A stretch of 64,000 bases of DNA from NCBI GenBank assembly GCA_016194745.1, contig JACQBA010000001.1, forward strand, positions 1 to 64,000, in the 5' to 3' direction. This document shows, one piece after another, positions 36,092-45,314 of this stretch. Every line of letters starts with the position of its first letter. Position 1 is the first letter of the stretch. The stretch is from Elusimicrobiota bacterium (GTDB lineage Bacteria; Elusimicrobiota; Elusimicrobia; UBA1565; JACRDR01). A program made the position numbers and the translations under genes. The notes under the pieces were generated by a model. It did not search any database, was not told where the DNA came from, and was given only the letters and a program-made list of their open reading frames with translations.

Positions 36092-36120
36092 AGTTTAGCC
36101 CTCCCTTATTTTTTTGTCAA
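36092..36120 (-). promoter_or_regulatory. Near-consensus promoter of pilC
   Basis: TTGACA (36115-36120), 17 bases, TAAACT (36092-36097), then 12 bases to the ATG at 36079. GGGAGG falls in the spacer between the boxes, so it would not be transcribed from this promoter. It could serve read-through transcripts from pilB. Confidence 0.7.
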
Positions 36121-36134
36121 GGCTGGGCCTGCGA

Positions 36135-37892
36135 TCACTCGGCAAGGGTGACCGACATGATCTCTTCCGGGGTGGTCTTGCCGGCGAGGACCTTGCGCCA
36201 GCCGCACGCGCGAAGGTTGATCATGCCGGACTTCGAGCCGATCTCTTTGAGCTGCGTGAGGTCGCCTCCCTTGCGGTAGATCACCTCGCGCATCTCCGGG
36301 GTGATCAGGTAGACCTCGTAGATGCCGCGGCGGCCGATGTATCCCGTCTTGGCGCACTTGTCGCAGCCTCCCGGCTCGAAGAACGTCACATTCGCCGGGT
36401 TCGGCAGCTCGGTAAGCATCGACTCCTTAAGGCACACGTCCAACATCTTGCTGTCCGGCTTCACCGGCCGCTTGCAGCTTTCGCAGAGGACGCGCACCAG
36501 GCGCTGGGCCGCGGTGAGCCCTAGGCTCGACGACAAGAGGAACGGCTCGATCCCCAGATCGATCAATCGGACGACGGCGTCCAAGGCCGCGTTCGTGTGC
36601 AGGGTCGAAAGGACGAGGTGGCCCGTGAGCGCCGCCTGAAGACAAGTTCGGGCGGTCTCTTGGTCGCGCACCTCGCCGACGAGGATGACATCGGGGTCTT
36701 GACGCAGGAAGGAGCGCAGAGCCGACGCGAACGTGAGGCCGATCTGCGACTTCACCTGCACCTGATTGATGCCCTCGAGCTTCAATTCGACGGGGTCCTC
36801 GATAGTCATGTAGTTCTTTTCGTTCGACTTGATCGTATTGAGGACCGCGTACAGGGTGGTGGTCTTACCGGAACCGGTCGGACCTGTGAGGAAGATCAGG
36901 CCGTGAGGCATCTCCGCCGCCGTCAAAAAGTCGGACCTCTGCCTGCCTTCGAATCCCAGGTTGTCGACCTTGAGGGTGACGGCGCCTTTGTCCAAGATAC
37001 GCATGACCACCTTCTCGCCGTACACCGTCGGGCACATGGAAACGCGCATATCGATGACGCGGTTCTGCAGCTTCATCGAGAAGGCGCCGTCTTGGGGCAG
37101 CCGGCGCTCGGCGATGTCGAGCTTCGACAAGATCTTGATGCGGCTGACCATCGCGCCGATGCTCTCCTTCGGGGGCTGCGGCCGCTCGTAGAGCACGCCG
37201 TCGATGCGGAAGCGAAGCAAGATACGCTCGTCGTAGCTTTCGAGGTGGATGTCCGAGGCGCGCTCCGCGATGGCCTGCTTCAAGATGGCGTTGACGAGGC
37301 TGACGACCTGCGCTCCCTTCGCCTCGGAGACCGTCTTGTCGAGGTCGAGCCGCGCGTCGGAGGTGTCGACCTCTTCGATCTCCGCCACGCCCCCGTCCGG
37401 GGTGTCCTGCTTCTGCATGACGGTGTCGATGAGGTTCGTGCCGCCCTGCGTGTAGAACTCGTCGATGGCCTTGAGGATCTGGGCCCGCGTCGAGATGGCG
37501 GGCGAGATATCGTAGCCGGTCATCAGCTGGAGGTTCTCGATGACGAGCACGTTGTCCGGATCGGCCATGGCGACCGTCAAGACGCGTTCGTCAATGAACA
37601 GCGGGAGAATCATGTTGTCCCGCGCGAATCGCTCGTTGATGATCCCGTCGAGCTTCTGGGTCTTGTCGACTCGCAGGACTTTATTCTCGCGCGAAGCGTA
37701 AGGGATGCCCAATTGGCGGGCGATGCCGAGCGCGATCGCCTCCTCGTTGGCGAAGCCGAGTTTGACCACGGCCTCGCCGAGCATGCAGTTCAGCTGAGCC
37801 TGTACCTTCAGGGCTCTATTGAGCTGGTCCTGCGTGATGAGACCGCTCATCACGAGAATGTCGCCGAGACGCTGTCGTTCTACCTTGGCCAT
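36135..37892 (-). CDS. pilB: Type IV pilus extension ATPase PilB
   Basis: A 585-residue hexameric assembly ATPase. The N-terminal GspE/MshEN-type domain (LGDILVMSGLITQDQLNRAL) is followed by a linker and the ATPase core: Walker A GPTGSGKTTTLY near residue 340, Asp box TIEDPVE, Walker B ILVGEVRDQETA, His box TGHLVLSTLHTN. A four-cysteine zinc site (CESC near 475 and CDKC near 515) is present as in PilB/GspE. No retraction ATPase (PilT) is in the window. It has its own strong promoter and a leader of about 50 bases. Confidence 0.95.
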   Translation of the reverse strand: MAKVERQRLGDILVMSGLITQDQLNRALKVQAQLNCMLGEAVVKLGFANEEAIALGIARQLGIPYASRENKVLRVDKTQKLDGIINERFARDNMILPLFIDERVLTVAMADPDNVLVIENLQLMTGYDISPAISTRAQILKAIDEFYTQGGTNLIDTVMQKQDTPDGGVAEIEEVDTSDARLDLDKTVSEAKGAQVVSLVNAILKQAIAERASDIHLESYDERILLRFRIDGVLYERPQPPKESIGAMVSRIKILSKLDIAERRLPQDGAFSMKLQNRVIDMRVSMCPTVYGEKVVMRILDKGAVTLKVDNLGFEGRQRSDFLTAAEMPHGLIFLTGPTGSGKTTTLYAVLNTIKSNEKNYMTIEDPVELKLEGINQVQVKSQIGLTFASALRSFLRQDPDVILVGEVRDQETARTCLQAALTGHLVLSTLHTNAALDAVVRLIDLGIEPFLLSSSLGLTAAQRLVRVLCESCKRPVKPDSKMLDVCLKESMLTELPNPANVTFFEPGGCDKCAKTGYIGRRGIYEVYLITPEMREVIYRKGGDLTQLKEIGSKSGMINLRACGWRKVLAGKTTPEEIMSVTLAE

Positions 37893-37946
37893 AAGGAAGC
37901 GGGCCCCCGCGGCAACCGCAGGGACGCGTCGCGCCCAATCGATCTT

Positions 37947-37974
37947 AGTATAGCCGCCGCGCTTGGCTTGTCAA
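37947..37974 (-). promoter_or_regulatory. Strong promoter of pilB
   Basis: TTGACA (37969-37974), 16 bases, TATACT (37947-37952). The -35 overlaps the last codons of the upstream GT-C gene. The leader of about 50 bases lacks a strong Shine-Dalgarno site. Confidence 0.7.
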
Positions 37975-39452
37975 GACTCTCCGGCTTTCCCTGCCGCGCA
38001 AAGGTCCAAGAGGCGCGCCGCATCCTTTCGGCCGGGCTCGAGGGCCTGCGCTCGCTTAAGGAGGCTCTCCGCCTCGTCCCACCGGCGCTCCTTGATGCGG
38101 ATCAAAGACGACGACACGAGAAGCGCGGGCTCGAGCACGGAGGCGGGCTGGGCCAGGCCCTCCCGCAGGATGGCTTCCGCGCGTCCGTGCATGCTCCAAT
38201 TGAGGTAGTGGGCGCTTAAGCGGAGCGCGGTGCAGGGGTCGTTCGGACGCGCGACCCGCGATTCGAGATCGAGCGCGAATGCGTCCTGCCAGGCCTGCTC
38301 GCGCTCGATCGCCGAAGACCCGAGCACCAGGCATCCCGCTCCCGCCAAACCAAGCAGGGCGCCCCGGCCACGGCGTTCCAGGCGCTCTAGTCCCCAGCGG
38401 AGGCCGAGGGCGGCCGCCAGGGCGGCCGCCACGAGCGGCTCATATAGGAAGCGGTCGGCAGCCAGGGCGGTCAGCGGCAGCACGTTCGCCACTGGAGCCA
38501 AGCCGACGAGGAACCAGGCCGCAGCGAAGCCGGCGGGCCTCTTCCTCCATAGAAGATACGCCGCGGCCGCCGCGGCGATGGCCGCGGCGGCGACGCCCGC
38601 GACGACGGCGAGGCGCGGGTGCTCCGCGTACGGGAAGCTGTAGCAAACGCTGAGACGCGCGGGCCACGCCGCGATGCGGGCGTCCTCAAAGACGCCGCGC
38701 AAAGCCAGGGAGGCGTGGAGGTCGAGCGCTCCGCCCCACAGGGGGCGCTGCGCCCACTGTCCTAGCACCGCGCGCCGGCACGCCATGAAGACAGCCCCCG
38801 CCGCCGCGTACGGCAGTGCGCGCAGAAGGCCGCGCCGGGGCGGTGCGTCTTTGGGTCCCCAAATCCACTCGTACGCGGCGATCATCGGCGCCACGGCGAG
38901 CGCCGATTCCTTCGACAGGAGCGCCGCCGAGAACGCCGCGAGCGCCGCGAGGCGGCGGCCCCGCGCGTGAAGCAGCAACGAGCCGAGCCCGAAGAACAAG
39001 GCCAGCAGCCCGGCGCGACCCGTGAGGTAGGCGACGCTTTCGACTTGGGCCGGGTGAAGGCAGAACAGCGCCGCGCCGGCGACGGCAGGAGCCGCCCCCC
39101 CTCCGCACAGCGCCGTCAGCAGCAGGAAGACGAGGCCGGTGTTGGCCGCATGCAGCACGACGGAGACCGCATGGTGCCAGAACGGATTGCCGCCTCCGGC
39201 GAGATGAGACGCGCGGAAGGAGACGGCGGTCAGCGGGCGGTACATCATCGCGGCCTGCTGGACGTCAGAGGTCAACGCCCGGCGCTCCGTGAAAAAACCC
39301 GTCCACCCCGCGTCGGAGATCACGAAGGGATTGGCGACGAGGAACGCCCGGTCGTCGAGCACATAGTCCCCTGACAGGCTGGGCGCGTAGGCGACGAGGG
39401 CCAGACCCGCGAGCGCCAGCAGGCATTGGCGCGCGCGGTCGCCGCTCGGCAT
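37971..39452 (-). CDS. GT-C-type membrane glycosyltransferase-like/TPR protein
   Basis: A 493-residue protein of the same plan as the gene at 13.9 kb: first loop acidic motif YVLDDRAF near residue 30, then LHPAQVESVAYLTGRAGL, about ten membrane segments, and a C-terminal helical repeat region (ALRLSAHYLNW, RRWDEAESLLKRAQALEP). A lipid-linked-sugar glycosyltransferase role is inferred from fold. It is the last gene of a three-gene unit with two O-antigen-ligase-like/TPR proteins, joined by a one-base TGATG overlap. Located between pilB and those genes, it could act in pilin or surface-glycan assembly. Confidence 0.75.
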   Translation of the reverse strand: MPSGDRARQCLLALAGLALVAYAPSLSGDYVLDDRAFLVANPFVISDAGWTGFFTERRALTSDVQQAAMMYRPLTAVSFRASHLAGGGNPFWHHAVSVVLHAANTGLVFLLLTALCGGGAAPAVAGAALFCLHPAQVESVAYLTGRAGLLALFFGLGSLLLHARGRRLAALAAFSAALLSKESALAVAPMIAAYEWIWGPKDAPPRRGLLRALPYAAAGAVFMACRRAVLGQWAQRPLWGGALDLHASLALRGVFEDARIAAWPARLSVCYSFPYAEHPRLAVVAGVAAAAIAAAAAAYLLWRKRPAGFAAAWFLVGLAPVANVLPLTALAADRFLYEPLVAAALAAALGLRWGLERLERRGRGALLGLAGAGCLVLGSSAIEREQAWQDAFALDLESRVARPNDPCTALRLSAHYLNWSMHGRAEAILREGLAQPASVLEPALLVSSSLIRIKERRWDEAESLLKRAQALEPGRKDAARLLDLCAAGKAGES

Positions 39453-42022
39453 CAGCGGCCGCTCAGCTGCGCCAGGCGCTGACGGACATACGCGTTGTTC
39501 GGGTCGCTCTGCAGGGAGGTCCGGAAGGCCTCGGTCGCTTCGCCGATGCGCCCGAGTCGGAGGTAGATCTCTCCGAGGTCACGTTGGAGCACCGCGTTTT
39601 GAGGCTCTACGCGCACCAGGGGCATCAGCGCCTCGAGCGCCTTCTCGGGCCGGCCCCCGACCATCTCAAGGTTCCCGACATAGAAGCGCGCCTTCGTCGA
39701 TTGCGGAAACGCCTCGAGAGCTCGTCGAGCCAAAGCGAGGGTATCGGCGGAATAGTCCTTGCGGCCGATCCGTGCCTCCACCTCGCGCAGGAGCACTAGA
39801 TCCTTCAGGACGGGATTGGCGGGCGCCTTGCGCTCGCGGCTCATTTCCATCAGGTTGCGCTCGGCGACCTGGAGGTCCGGATTGGTCCGCAGCGCGCGCG
39901 CCATATATTCCTCGGCTTTGGCATGATCGCCGCCCAACCGGTACAGGTACCCGAGGTTGTTCATGAAATTGGCGTTGTCCGGATAAAACGTGAGTCCCTG
40001 CTCCAGGAGCGCGATGGTTTCGACCCGAAAGCGCTTCGTGTCGCGCAGCAGGAACGTCGTCATGGCGTTGTAGAGCGGCATCGAGAGCGGGTTGATCCAA
40101 TGGGAGACGACGAAGTTCCGGTACGCCTCCTCCATCAGCCCTAGATGCTGGCTCTGGATGGTGGCGAGATTGTAGTAGATCTCGTCGTAGCCGGAGTTCG
40201 AGCTCAGCGCCTCCGCGTAGGCCCACGCCGCCTTCGGAAAGAGCTTAGACTGCGCGTACGCGTTGCCGAGCTCGTACGTCGTGTTGACCTCGCGGTGATG
40301 CCAGCGGTAGGCGCGCTCCAGCTCCTCGACGGCGTGACCCATTTGGTTGCTTCGAAGCAGCTTGAATCCCGCGAAATAATGGACCTCGCGATTCCACTGC
40401 TTGACCCACCACCACGTGCATCCGGCGCACGCGGCCACGACCGCCGCCGCGACGATCGACGCGGCGGGCTTCGGCAGGCGGAACGTCCTCGTCGATCCCT
40501 CGGACGCCCGGGCCATCACGGTGCCCGCCTGCCACCAAAACAGAAACGCGGGGACCGCGAAGTGCATCGAGACGTTGAGCAGATTGTCGACCAGCATTCC
40601 CGCAACGCCGGCCAGCCCTGCGAACATCCAGATCGTGTCCTCGCTCCGCTGGCTGTCCTGGCGTCCCTTCGCCCACTTGACCGACCCGGCGAAGAACGTC
40701 GTCCACATCCAGAGCACCGCCCCGAGCCCCAGGATCCCCGTCTGAGAGAAGATCTCGAGCAGCTCGTTGTGGGAGTTGTTGGCGTGCGTGCGCATCGTCC
40801 GGAAAAAGTGGTGCAGATCGAGAACGTACCCTTGGTAGAACGGATAGAAAAGCTCGAAGGCGCCCCAGCCCTTGCCCGTGATCGGATTCTCGCTCCCCAT
40901 CAGCCACGAGCTCATCCAGATGAGCACGCGTTGATAGAGAGGGCTGTACGGGATATCCGCCTGAAGATTGAGAGCGTCGGACAATTCACGCACGCGGCCG
41001 ACGACGCTCGGCGAATACCCGCTCACCGAGCTCTGCGGCCAGACGATCAAGATGAGGACGGCAAGGCTCGCCGCCATCCCCAGGGATTCCAGGTTTTCGC
41101 GCGCGAGGCGCCGCACCTCTCGGGACGCCGCGAAAACTGCCAGAGCGGCCAGAGCTCCAAGCCAGGAGGAGCGCGTCAAGCTTGCAAGGAGACAGCCTTC
41201 CATCGCCAGGAAGACCGTCGCGTACGCGACGCGCTGCGGGACCGATTTCGCCTTCAGGAAATACGCCGCAGCGACGGGAAGCATTAGGACCATGACCGAC
41301 GACATGAAGTTCGGGTTGCCGAAGGTCGAGACGGACCGCCCGCCGTACGGATTGAGCACCTTCGGCCAGATCAGCTCCAGGTTGAAATACTGGCAAATGC
41401 CGTAGACCGCGCTGAGGAAGCAGGTCGTGAGGAGGAGATGCCAATAGTGATGCAGCGTCGCCCCCCAAACGAGCCGCGCCAAGACGGCCAGTCCCGCCGC
41501 CCATAGGATCGCTCCGTACGGATCCCAGAGGTGCGGCATCACGCCGGGCGCCCCGGGCGGCACGATGGTCCGCAGTTGCGGAAACATCGTCCAAAACCCC
41601 CCCCAGACGATCGCGAACGCCGCCCATCGCCCGACGGACGTCTCGACCTGGGCGGTGCCGTGCGTGCAGACGGCGGCCAGGTAGAACGGCAGAACCGTGT
41701 TCACGATCGTGAAGATTCCGATGCGGATGCCCTCGGACCGTAGCGCCGGGTGATAGAAGGCGGCGTGATTGGCGTAGGACCAAAGCCAGCTGAACGCGCA
41801 CACGCCGAGCCAGACCGCAAGAGGGACGTCCAAGACGGTCTTCGGCAGCCGCCATTCCGGATTCCGCGATTGCGCGAGGAGCGTCGCGCCCGCCGCCCAC
41901 GCGAGGCCGATGTTGAGCAGCGCGATCTGCGTCACGTAGGGATTGCGCGTGAGGTCCGTGAAGAAGAGGATTGGACAAATGAAGAAGCACTGCAGCAAGA
42001 ACAGTCTTGCCGCGCCCGCCAT
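39452..42022 (-). CDS. O-antigen ligase/polymerase-like membrane protein with C-terminal TPRs
   Basis: An 856-residue polytopic protein. About twelve membrane segments fill the first 510 residues. The Wzy_C-type loop is recognisable near residue 410 as NNSHNELLEIFSQTGILGLG, the motif shared by O-antigen ligase WaaL, polymerase Wzy and pilin O-oligosaccharyltransferases PglL. Residues from about 530 form a long TPR array (ELGNAYAQSKLFPKAAWAYAEAL, NNLGYLYRLGGDHAKAEEYMARAL, DLGEIYLRLGRIGEATEAF). Its start overlaps the preceding stop by one base. Transfer of glycan to pilin or lipid is plausible from the T4P neighbourhood. Confidence 0.82.
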   Translation of the reverse strand: MAGAARLFLLQCFFICPILFFTDLTRNPYVTQIALLNIGLAWAAGATLLAQSRNPEWRLPKTVLDVPLAVWLGVCAFSWLWSYANHAAFYHPALRSEGIRIGIFTIVNTVLPFYLAAVCTHGTAQVETSVGRWAAFAIVWGGFWTMFPQLRTIVPPGAPGVMPHLWDPYGAILWAAGLAVLARLVWGATLHHYWHLLLTTCFLSAVYGICQYFNLELIWPKVLNPYGGRSVSTFGNPNFMSSVMVLMLPVAAAYFLKAKSVPQRVAYATVFLAMEGCLLASLTRSSWLGALAALAVFAASREVRRLARENLESLGMAASLAVLILIVWPQSSVSGYSPSVVGRVRELSDALNLQADIPYSPLYQRVLIWMSSWLMGSENPITGKGWGAFELFYPFYQGYVLDLHHFFRTMRTHANNSHNELLEIFSQTGILGLGAVLWMWTTFFAGSVKWAKGRQDSQRSEDTIWMFAGLAGVAGMLVDNLLNVSMHFAVPAFLFWWQAGTVMARASEGSTRTFRLPKPAASIVAAAVVAACAGCTWWWVKQWNREVHYFAGFKLLRSNQMGHAVEELERAYRWHHREVNTTYELGNAYAQSKLFPKAAWAYAEALSSNSGYDEIYYNLATIQSQHLGLMEEAYRNFVVSHWINPLSMPLYNAMTTFLLRDTKRFRVETIALLEQGLTFYPDNANFMNNLGYLYRLGGDHAKAEEYMARALRTNPDLQVAERNLMEMSRERKAPANPVLKDLVLLREVEARIGRKDYSADTLALARRALEAFPQSTKARFYVGNLEMVGGRPEKALEALMPLVRVEPQNAVLQRDLGEIYLRLGRIGEATEAFRTSLQSDPNNAYVRQRLAQLSGR

Positions 42023-44622
42023 CAGCGTTTGATCGATTCCGACTCGGTCGAGAAGCGCTTGGGCAGCTCGAAGGGCGACGCGGCCGGAGGCTGGAGCATC
42101 ACCGGCGGGACCGGCGCCTCCAGCTTGTCGTGGTGCAGGGCGCGGATATTGCGCTTCGCCGTCTCATTGTTCGGATCGAGCTTCAGCGCGTGGTCGAAGG
42201 CCTTGGCGGCCATCGTCGCGTCTCCGGGCCCGTTGCGAAGCATATGGGCGGTTCCGAGGCTCGCATAGGCGTCCGCCGTCTCGTGCTTATGGACCCAGCC
42301 CCCCTCGTCTTGGACGTAAGATTGATAAGCCAGGATCGTCCCGCGCAGCCACTCGCGATTTGACAAGGACTTCGATACGGCGCATCGATCGGCCTCGAGG
42401 AGTCCGAGGTAGGCGGCGATCGCCTTGTCGTACTGCTTGCGCATCATGTAGATGTGGCCCATCCGGTAGTAGTTCGGCGCGAACACGGGATCGATGTTGC
42501 GGTACATCTCGAAGTTCTCCAGAGCCTTGTTCCAGGCCTTCTGCCCTTCCTCGATCCGGCCCTGCTGCAGCAGCCATCCGCCGAGCTTCATCCACAGGAC
42601 CCCGACCTGGTGGTGCATCTGGACGTAGTTCGGAGCGCGCTTCTTCACCTCGTCGTACGCCCCCATCGCCCGCTCGAAGTCGTCTCGAGCGACGTTGTTG
42701 GCGTCTCCCCACGCGGGGTTGTAGACCTTCGTCATGTTGAAGCGGTCGTTATAGACATTGCCTCGGAAATAGAAGGACATGACGAAGGCGGGATTGAGTT
42801 CGCCGACCTTGAAGTAATACTGCAGCGCGCGGTCCCATTGCTGCTGCTTGGAGAAGAAGATCGCGATGTTGTGGTAGACGTCGGCGCGGAAGAACCCGAA
42901 GACCAGATGGAGCGGAAATAGCACGGCGAGCACGGCCGCAGGAACGAGAGGATTGCGGGTCAAGTAGACGATGCGCGCGAAGGCGCCGCCGAGCCCCACG
43001 ACGCAGCCCATGTAGCAGATCCAGGCGACATGCCACTGAAGAACCTCGCCGCTGGCGCGCACCGCCGCGAGAGGGCCCTGCAGTTCGTCGAATCCGGAGA
43101 AGCCCAACGAGGCGCGCGGGAGGCCGGTCAGCTTGGAGGCGGAGTACAGCAGCCCCCCCCACGCGGCGAAGCGCAGCGGCCAGATGAAGAACGCCGCGAG
43201 GCTCTCCAGAATCCCCTGCCCCTCGGCGGCCGGCGCGGCGGAGGAGCCGCCGCCTGCCGGCGCGTCGCGCCGGTGCAGCTCGCTCAACGCCACGCCGCGC
43301 GACAAGTTGACCACGAGGCCGGAGAGGAGCCCCAGGTAGACGCCGGAGGAGACGAAGCGAAGGCTGACGTCGAAGAAATTGTGGGCCAGCATGCCTTGAA
43401 ACGCCACTAGGAATCCCATCAGATCGTACGCTCGGGGAGGCGCGCGTTCGCCCTTTTTCAAGCTGCCCGTCATCTGGGCCAGGGACCGGTATGCGACGAC
43501 GAAGGTGCTGACGATGAGCCACAAGAAAATCCCGAAACCAGCGATCCCCTCGTCGAACAGCACCTCGAGATACTCGTCCTCCGCGTGGTCGGTCTCCGTG
43601 TTGTGCTTGCCCTCGATATGGAAGATCGGCGGCCGGCGAAAGGCCGGGTAGATGACCCAGAAGCTGCCGAGCCCGGTTCCAAGAACGGGCTTCGTCATGA
43701 TCATCTCCCAGGTCGCCTCCCATGTAAACAGACGGAAGTTCACCGACGTGAAGCTGGAACGCAGCTTGAACGCCACCGCGCCCATCGTGGCCATGAGGAC
43801 GCTCAATATTACCGCGCCGATGGTCACTCGGTGCTGCCGAAGTTTCTCGTACTGGAAGAAATAGAAATAAGTCCCGAGCAGCACGGTCGTCGAGATGGCG
43901 CCGCCGATCCAGGCGCCCTTCGTCTGCGCACCGTACAGGTCGAACAGGTCCAGCACGATGAGGACGACGAGGCTGATCTTGCCCGTCTTGAGGAACTGGC
44001 AGATCAACACCGGCAGCATGATCACCAGGTAGTCCGCGAAGAAATTCGGGTTTCCGTACGTCGAGAACACGCGATCGCCGAACGCACCCCTCCAGATGAA
44101 GGGATCGATACCGTTGCCCACCCCGGTCGGGAAGAAGTGGTAGTCGAACCACTGCAGGACGCCGTAGCCGACGGTGATCCAGGTGCTCCAAATGAGAATC
44201 CGCGTCAGGCGCGACACCGCCGGCTGGGTGAACTCCTGGACGACGATGAGAGGCACCGTCATGTAGAACAGCCGCCGGATGAAGAAGTCCGTCGAGGACC
44301 AATGGTACGGCGCGTGCAGGAAGGAGACGATGCCGTAACCTAGGTACGCCAAGAACGGGGCGAGGCAGACCAGGTCGTCCTTTGAGAAGGCGAGCGCGCC
44401 CTCCTCGAGGAGCCGGCACACGTATAGGGCGATAAGGCAAAGCCCGCCCATCTGCACCAAAGTGATCTTGACCTGAGCCGAGTCGTACGTCCGCAGATAG
44501 AAGGCGCTGGAGATCAGAAGGTAAAGGATCGGGAGCCACCAGTAGATGGCTTTCCTGCAGAACAACAACGCCTCCATCGAGGAGATGGCGGTGTCTAGAC
44601 GGGTCGTCTTCTGATTCGACAC
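42022..44622 (-). CDS. O-antigen ligase/polymerase-like membrane protein with C-terminal TPRs (first of pair)
   Basis: An 866-residue paralogue of the next gene in architecture: about twelve membrane segments, a Wzy_C-type loop near residue 350 (DEYLEVLFDEGIAGFGIFLWL), further helices, then TPR repeats from about residue 600 (DRALQYYFKVGELNP, NYYRMGHIYMMRKQYDKAIAAYLGLL, AKAFDHALKLDPNNETAKRNI). The start is GTG, nine bases after the -10 box of a near-consensus promoter, so the mRNA is probably leaderless. It opens the three-gene glycan unit. Confidence 0.82.
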   Translation of the reverse strand: MSNQKTTRLDTAISSMEALLFCRKAIYWWLPILYLLISSAFYLRTYDSAQVKITLVQMGGLCLIALYVCRLLEEGALAFSKDDLVCLAPFLAYLGYGIVSFLHAPYHWSSTDFFIRRLFYMTVPLIVVQEFTQPAVSRLTRILIWSTWITVGYGVLQWFDYHFFPTGVGNGIDPFIWRGAFGDRVFSTYGNPNFFADYLVIMLPVLICQFLKTGKISLVVLIVLDLFDLYGAQTKGAWIGGAISTTVLLGTYFYFFQYEKLRQHRVTIGAVILSVLMATMGAVAFKLRSSFTSVNFRLFTWEATWEMIMTKPVLGTGLGSFWVIYPAFRRPPIFHIEGKHNTETDHAEDEYLEVLFDEGIAGFGIFLWLIVSTFVVAYRSLAQMTGSLKKGERAPPRAYDLMGFLVAFQGMLAHNFFDVSLRFVSSGVYLGLLSGLVVNLSRGVALSELHRRDAPAGGGSSAAPAAEGQGILESLAAFFIWPLRFAAWGGLLYSASKLTGLPRASLGFSGFDELQGPLAAVRASGEVLQWHVAWICYMGCVVGLGGAFARIVYLTRNPLVPAAVLAVLFPLHLVFGFFRADVYHNIAIFFSKQQQWDRALQYYFKVGELNPAFVMSFYFRGNVYNDRFNMTKVYNPAWGDANNVARDDFERAMGAYDEVKKRAPNYVQMHHQVGVLWMKLGGWLLQQGRIEEGQKAWNKALENFEMYRNIDPVFAPNYYRMGHIYMMRKQYDKAIAAYLGLLEADRCAVSKSLSNREWLRGTILAYQSYVQDEGGWVHKHETADAYASLGTAHMLRNGPGDATMAAKAFDHALKLDPNNETAKRNIRALHHDKLEAPVPPVMLQPPAASPFELPKRFSTESESIKR

Positions 44623-44631
44623 GAGGGTTGT

Positions 44632-44660
44632 AAAATAGCGTTCATTGCTCGGTTTGTCAA
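44632..44660 (-). promoter_or_regulatory. Near-consensus leaderless promoter of the ligase/TPR unit
   Basis: TTGACA (44655-44660), 17 bases, TATTTT (44632-44637), nine bases, GTG start at 44622. Confidence 0.7.
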
Positions 44661-44682
44661 TATCGCGGCCGCGTCCTTACCT

Positions 44683-45312
44683 TTATAGAGTCGCCTGACG
44701 GGGCGTTTTGGCAAGCCGGGCCAGGATGGATTCCCCGGCCGATACGCGATCCCCGGGGCTGACCAAGGGCTCGCATGTGCCCGGAAAGCGCAGAAGAACG
44801 GTGCTTCCGAGCCGGATGCGCCCCAGTCGCCGCCCGGTCTCTACGGCATCCCCCGGGCGAAGATACGTCTCGATCCTGCGGGTGATCAGCGTCGTCATTT
44901 GGTGCACGGAGTATCGGCCGTACGGCGAGTCAATCGTCGTGGTCTTGCGGACGCCGCTCCAGTATTTCTCGTCGTCCGGATAGAAAAACCCGGCGCCGCC
45001 GTCCTCGACCGAGGCGACCGTGCCCGCAAGCGGCACGCGCTGGACATGCACGTCGGTCAGCCGCAGATGAACGACGAACTCGACCGCGTCCGGCGCGCGG
45101 CGTATCTCGACCAACCCATCGGCCGGCGAGACCACGATTCCCTCGCCCGCCGGAGTCGTTCGCTCGGGGTCTCGGTCGAAAAAACGCTGGAATTCCGGAG
45201 GGAAGCGGCCGGCGGTCAGCTCGCGCAGGACGTCCCGCATGCGCCACTCGCTGCCGGCGGGAAGATCGCGCTCATCGAAGATGTATTCCTCCGGGAACTT
45301 CTGAAGCGCCAC
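44683..45312 (-). CDS. psd: Phosphatidylserine decarboxylase-like proenzyme
   Basis: A 209-residue protein of the phosphatidylserine decarboxylase family, which self-cleaves at a serine to make a pyruvoyl group and converts phosphatidylserine to phosphatidylethanolamine. The cleavage motif LGST lies near residue 168. VVSPADGLV, VHLRLTDVHVQRVP and HQMTTLITRRIETYL are conserved blocks. A start at GTG 45312, two bases after the sulfatase stop, is preferred; a later ATG is possible. It is shorter than typical enzymes and lacks an obvious N-terminal membrane helix, like the small soluble PSD subclass. It is the last gene of the 48.8-44.7 kb unit. Confidence 0.8.
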   Translation of the reverse strand: MALQKFPEEYIFDERDLPAGSEWRMRDVLRELTAGRFPPEFQRFFDRDPERTTPAGEGIVVSPADGLVEIRRAPDAVEFVVHLRLTDVHVQRVPLAGTVASVEDGGAGFFYPDDEKYWSGVRKTTTIDSPYGRYSVHQMTTLITRRIETYLRPGDAVETGRRLGRIRLGSTVLLRFPGTCEPLVSPGDRVSAGESILARLAKTPRQATL

Positions 45313-45314
45313 GC

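Noticed and set aside
36597..38219. Long open frame (540 codons) on the plus strand opposite pilB
   Set aside because: The opposite strand encodes an unambiguous PilB ATPase. High GC content removes stop codons from shadow frames, and the predicted protein is mostly Arg, Asp, His and Leu without any domain.
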